Below are positions 62,495 to 64,000 of a DNA stretch of 64,000 bases, piece after piece. This stretch comes from Aestuariibaculum suncheonense. GTDB taxonomy: Bacteria; Bacteroidota; Bacteroidia; Flavobacteriales; Flavobacteriaceae. The DNA lies in NCBI RefSeq assembly GCF_014596935.1, contig NZ_JACVXC010000001.1, positions 678,783 to 742,782 on the forward strand, in the 5' to 3' direction. Each line of letters opens with the position of its first letter. The stretch's first letter is position 1. Both the position numbers and the translations under genes were made by a program. The notes below the pieces were generated by a model that saw only the letters and a program-made list of their open reading frames with translations, had not been told where the DNA came from and searched no databases.

Positions 62495-63151
62495 ATGGGA
62501 GTACTTAGTAAAAGTCTAAAAAATTATATAAACACCTATACAAGTAGATTAGATAAATATTTAGATGATTATGAAGACAATACAGAATCTCTTTTTCTTC
62601 TAAAGGATTTTGACACTTTTAATGAAACTCTTGAAATTTTAAACACCTACAAAACAAACTCTAAATCTTTTGGATTTCAAACATTAAAAGATCATTTCGA
62701 TATTTCTATACTTGAAAATTCAGGATTTGATCTGGATAAAGTAGATAACCATATTGCTAGTATAAATAGGATTCTAGATTTTATAAAACAAAAGCAAGAA
62801 TTTATAGTTTCAGTGAAGGCACAAAATGGAGAAACATATAAAGAAGAAATTTGGTTTAAAGTAGGGGTGATGTTAGCTTCTGGTGAGATGTCTCAATATT
62901 ATACTGTTAATTCGGATGGTATAATGCGCTTAAAGAATAGCTATACCGCACCGCTTGTAGCCGAAGAATTAGGAGATAAGAATTGGCAAAAGGTTGTGTT
63001 AGGAACTTTAAAAAATTACAGTCCAGAAAACACAAATGCGAATAAAAACATTTTCAATTCACGTGATAAAATGATGAAAATAATAAATCATTGTAAAGAA
63101 AAAGGAATTCCTGTAATATCCCATTTTACAGATCGTTTACCACCTGAATAG
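62495..63151 (+). CDS. unknown protein adjacent to the integrase
   Basis: These 218 residues are mostly alpha-helical (LKNYINTYTSRLDKYLDDYED ... VDNHIASINRILDFIKQ) with the phrase EIWFKVGVMLASGEM near residue 124, and a short Lys-rich C-terminal part. Proteins with this phrase are often found behind integrases of flavobacterial elements; their role is unknown. The ATG follows the integrase stop by 2 nt, so it is co-transcribed. Confidence 0.65.
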   Translation: MGVLSKSLKNYINTYTSRLDKYLDDYEDNTESLFLLKDFDTFNETLEILNTYKTNSKSFGFQTLKDHFDISILENSGFDLDKVDNHIASINRILDFIKQKQEFIVSVKAQNGETYKEEIWFKVGVMLASGEMSQYYTVNSDGIMRLKNSYTAPLVAEELGDKNWQKVVLGTLKNYSPENTNANKNIFNSRDKMMKIINHCKEKGIPVISHFTDRLPPE

Positions 63152-63247
63152 AACCTATCCAAAAATAGTACTGAAGTAGTACCAGTACTGCATATCGTAC
63201 CGAAGCTTTATTTAGAATTTTGGAACATAACACTAAAAACATATGTT

Positions 63248-63535
63248 ATGAAATCAAATTCTATAATCCTAGAAAACCTATCAATAGAAGAGCTACAGGA
63301 ACTGATAGGCTCAACCGTAAAGAAAAGTGTAACAGAACTACAGCAAGAGTTAGAATCCACGAAATTTACAGAAGAACTACTCACAAGAGAAGAAACGTGT
63401 AAGTTTCTGCGGGTGGATTCTTCAACACTTTGGGCGTGGACCAACAAAGGCAAAGTCAAAGCTTATGGTATTGGTGCTCGTCGATACTATAAGAGGTCTG
63501 AGCTGCTGGAATCACTAACCTTATTAAAAAAATAA
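63248..63535 (+). CDS. excisionase-like helix-turn-helix protein
   Basis: The 95 residues have an N-terminal helix pair (ENLSIEELQELIGSTVKKSV) and a MerR/excisionase winged HTH in LLTREETCKFLRVDSSTLWAWTNKGKVKAYGIGARRYYKRSELLESL. HTH_17 proteins of this kind act as excisionases or replication controllers in Bacteroidota elements. The next gene follows after 4 nt. Confidence 0.85.
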   Translation: MKSNSIILENLSIEELQELIGSTVKKSVTELQQELESTKFTEELLTREETCKFLRVDSSTLWAWTNKGKVKAYGIGARRYYKRSELLESLTLLKK

Positions 63536-63539
63536 GGTT

Positions 63540-64000
63540 ATGAAAGTGCCTCCTGACATTGAAAAGAAACTAAAAAGGGCAAAGGCCTTAAAAATTAGTT
63601 TAGATGAAATCTTACAACCGCCTCAACATGCCATAGAACAGATAAACTCTACTTCTGGAGATTATTCGCCAATTGCAACTCTAGGTAACTTCAGTTTAGT
63701 AACCGGTAAGGCAAAAAGTAGGAAGTCTTTTTACATGGGTATTGCTGTTTCTGCTGCAAGTAGTAACGAATTAATACTTGGTCGATACAAAGGCACATTG
63801 CCTGAAGAAAAGCGAGATGTTCTGTATTTCGACACGGAGCAAGGTAAATATCATGTCCAACAATCTTCAAAGCGAATCAGTAGGATAACCCAAAAAGCCA
63901 AAATCAAAAACCTATATGTATACTACTTACGAGCATTAGAACCTAAAGAACGCCTAGAAATTATAGAGGCAGTAATATATGCCAATAATAAAATAGGTTT
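63540..64000 (+). CDS. RepA-like AAA ATPase of the mobile element (partial, 3' end outside window)
   Basis: The ATG at 63540 opens a frame of 153 codons cut by the window end. It contains NFSLVTGKAKSRKSFYMGI, a P-loop in which K-S follows GKAKSR as in RepA/Twinkle-type ATPases, and VLYFDTEQGKYHVQQ, a Walker B-like strand. These are seen in the RecA-fold helicases used by plasmids and integrative elements. It would serve replication or loading. It lies 4 nt behind the HTH gene. Confidence 0.75.
   Translation, partial: MKVPPDIEKKLKRAKALKISLDEILQPPQHAIEQINSTSGDYSPIATLGNFSLVTGKAKSRKSFYMGIAVSAASSNELILGRYKGTLPEEKRDVLYFDTEQGKYHVQQSSKRISRITQKAKIKNLYVYYLRALEPKERLEIIEAVIYANNKIG

Overview
This window is a piece of a chromosome from a marine-type member of the Flavobacteriaceae (Bacteroidota). 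The evidence is AT-rich coding DNA, Bacteroidota promoters of the TTTG / TAnnTTTG type, few visible Shine-Dalgarno sequences, many secreted sulfatases and glycoside hydrolases, a trpEGDCFBA operon, flavobacterial families (MuiA-type DUF4139, DUF6266, VF530) and dispersed short palindromes. I assigned families by reading motifs. No database search was run.

Layout. 1-9.2 kb: the end of an M16 peptidase, then mostly minus-strand housekeeping and envelope genes (a CoxI-like orphan membrane protein, AlkB-like repair enzyme, GNAT, DUF2200, a MuiA/DUF4139 protein with an extra CarboxypepD-like domain, lipoproteins, outer-membrane barrels). 9.3-16.9 kb: a carbohydrate cluster with a parallel beta-helix/PDZ lipoprotein, a GH36-like hydrolase, an endonuclease/exonuclease/phosphatase-fold protein and a sulfatase. 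17-21.4 kb: small mixed genes. 21.4-26.7 kb: an accessory stretch rich in repeats, with attC-like inverted repeats around two orphan genes, a 10-bp periodic repeat before a DUF6266 gene, and a GIY-YIG nuclease gene embedded in dispersed palindromes. 26.8-32.1 kb: three paralogous secreted sulfatases. 32.4-37.2 kb: a DEAD-box helicase operon and assorted genes. 37.5-44.5 kb: the complete trp operon with a recognisable Trp-rich leader peptide and attenuator. 44.7-47.1 kb: thioredoxin-fold and rhodanese proteins. 47.2-56.9 kb: a sugar kinase, a LacI regulator with paired palindromic operators, and a divergent amino-sugar operon (nucleotidyltransferase, kinase, MFS transporter, NagB-LmbE fusion, GlmM). 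57-60.3 kb: a secreted GH2 enzyme. 60.3-61.0 kb: two decayed genes. 61.0 kb to the end: the left edge of an integrative element (tyrosine recombinase, unknown protein, excisionase-like HTH, RepA-like ATPase).

How the parts may work together. The secreted sulfatases, GH36-like, GH2 and beta-helix proteins would trim sulfated algal or host glycans in the periplasm. The amino-sugar operon would import and process a released hexosamine. A 14-bp palindrome upstream of the GH36-like gene matches the LacI-associated operator at 12 of 14 positions, so the two loci may share a regulator. No SusC/SusD pair lies in the window, so polymer uptake must be encoded elsewhere.

The observations most worth a second look are: the GIY-YIG gene flanked by palindromes of the same family that appears in frame inside trpF; an HTH gene whose 3' end matches the 3' end of that GIY-YIG gene; the attC-like sites; the decamer repeats shared by the DUF6266 locus and the integrase promoter; the trp attenuator; and a poly-A tract that puts a lipoprotein start out of frame.
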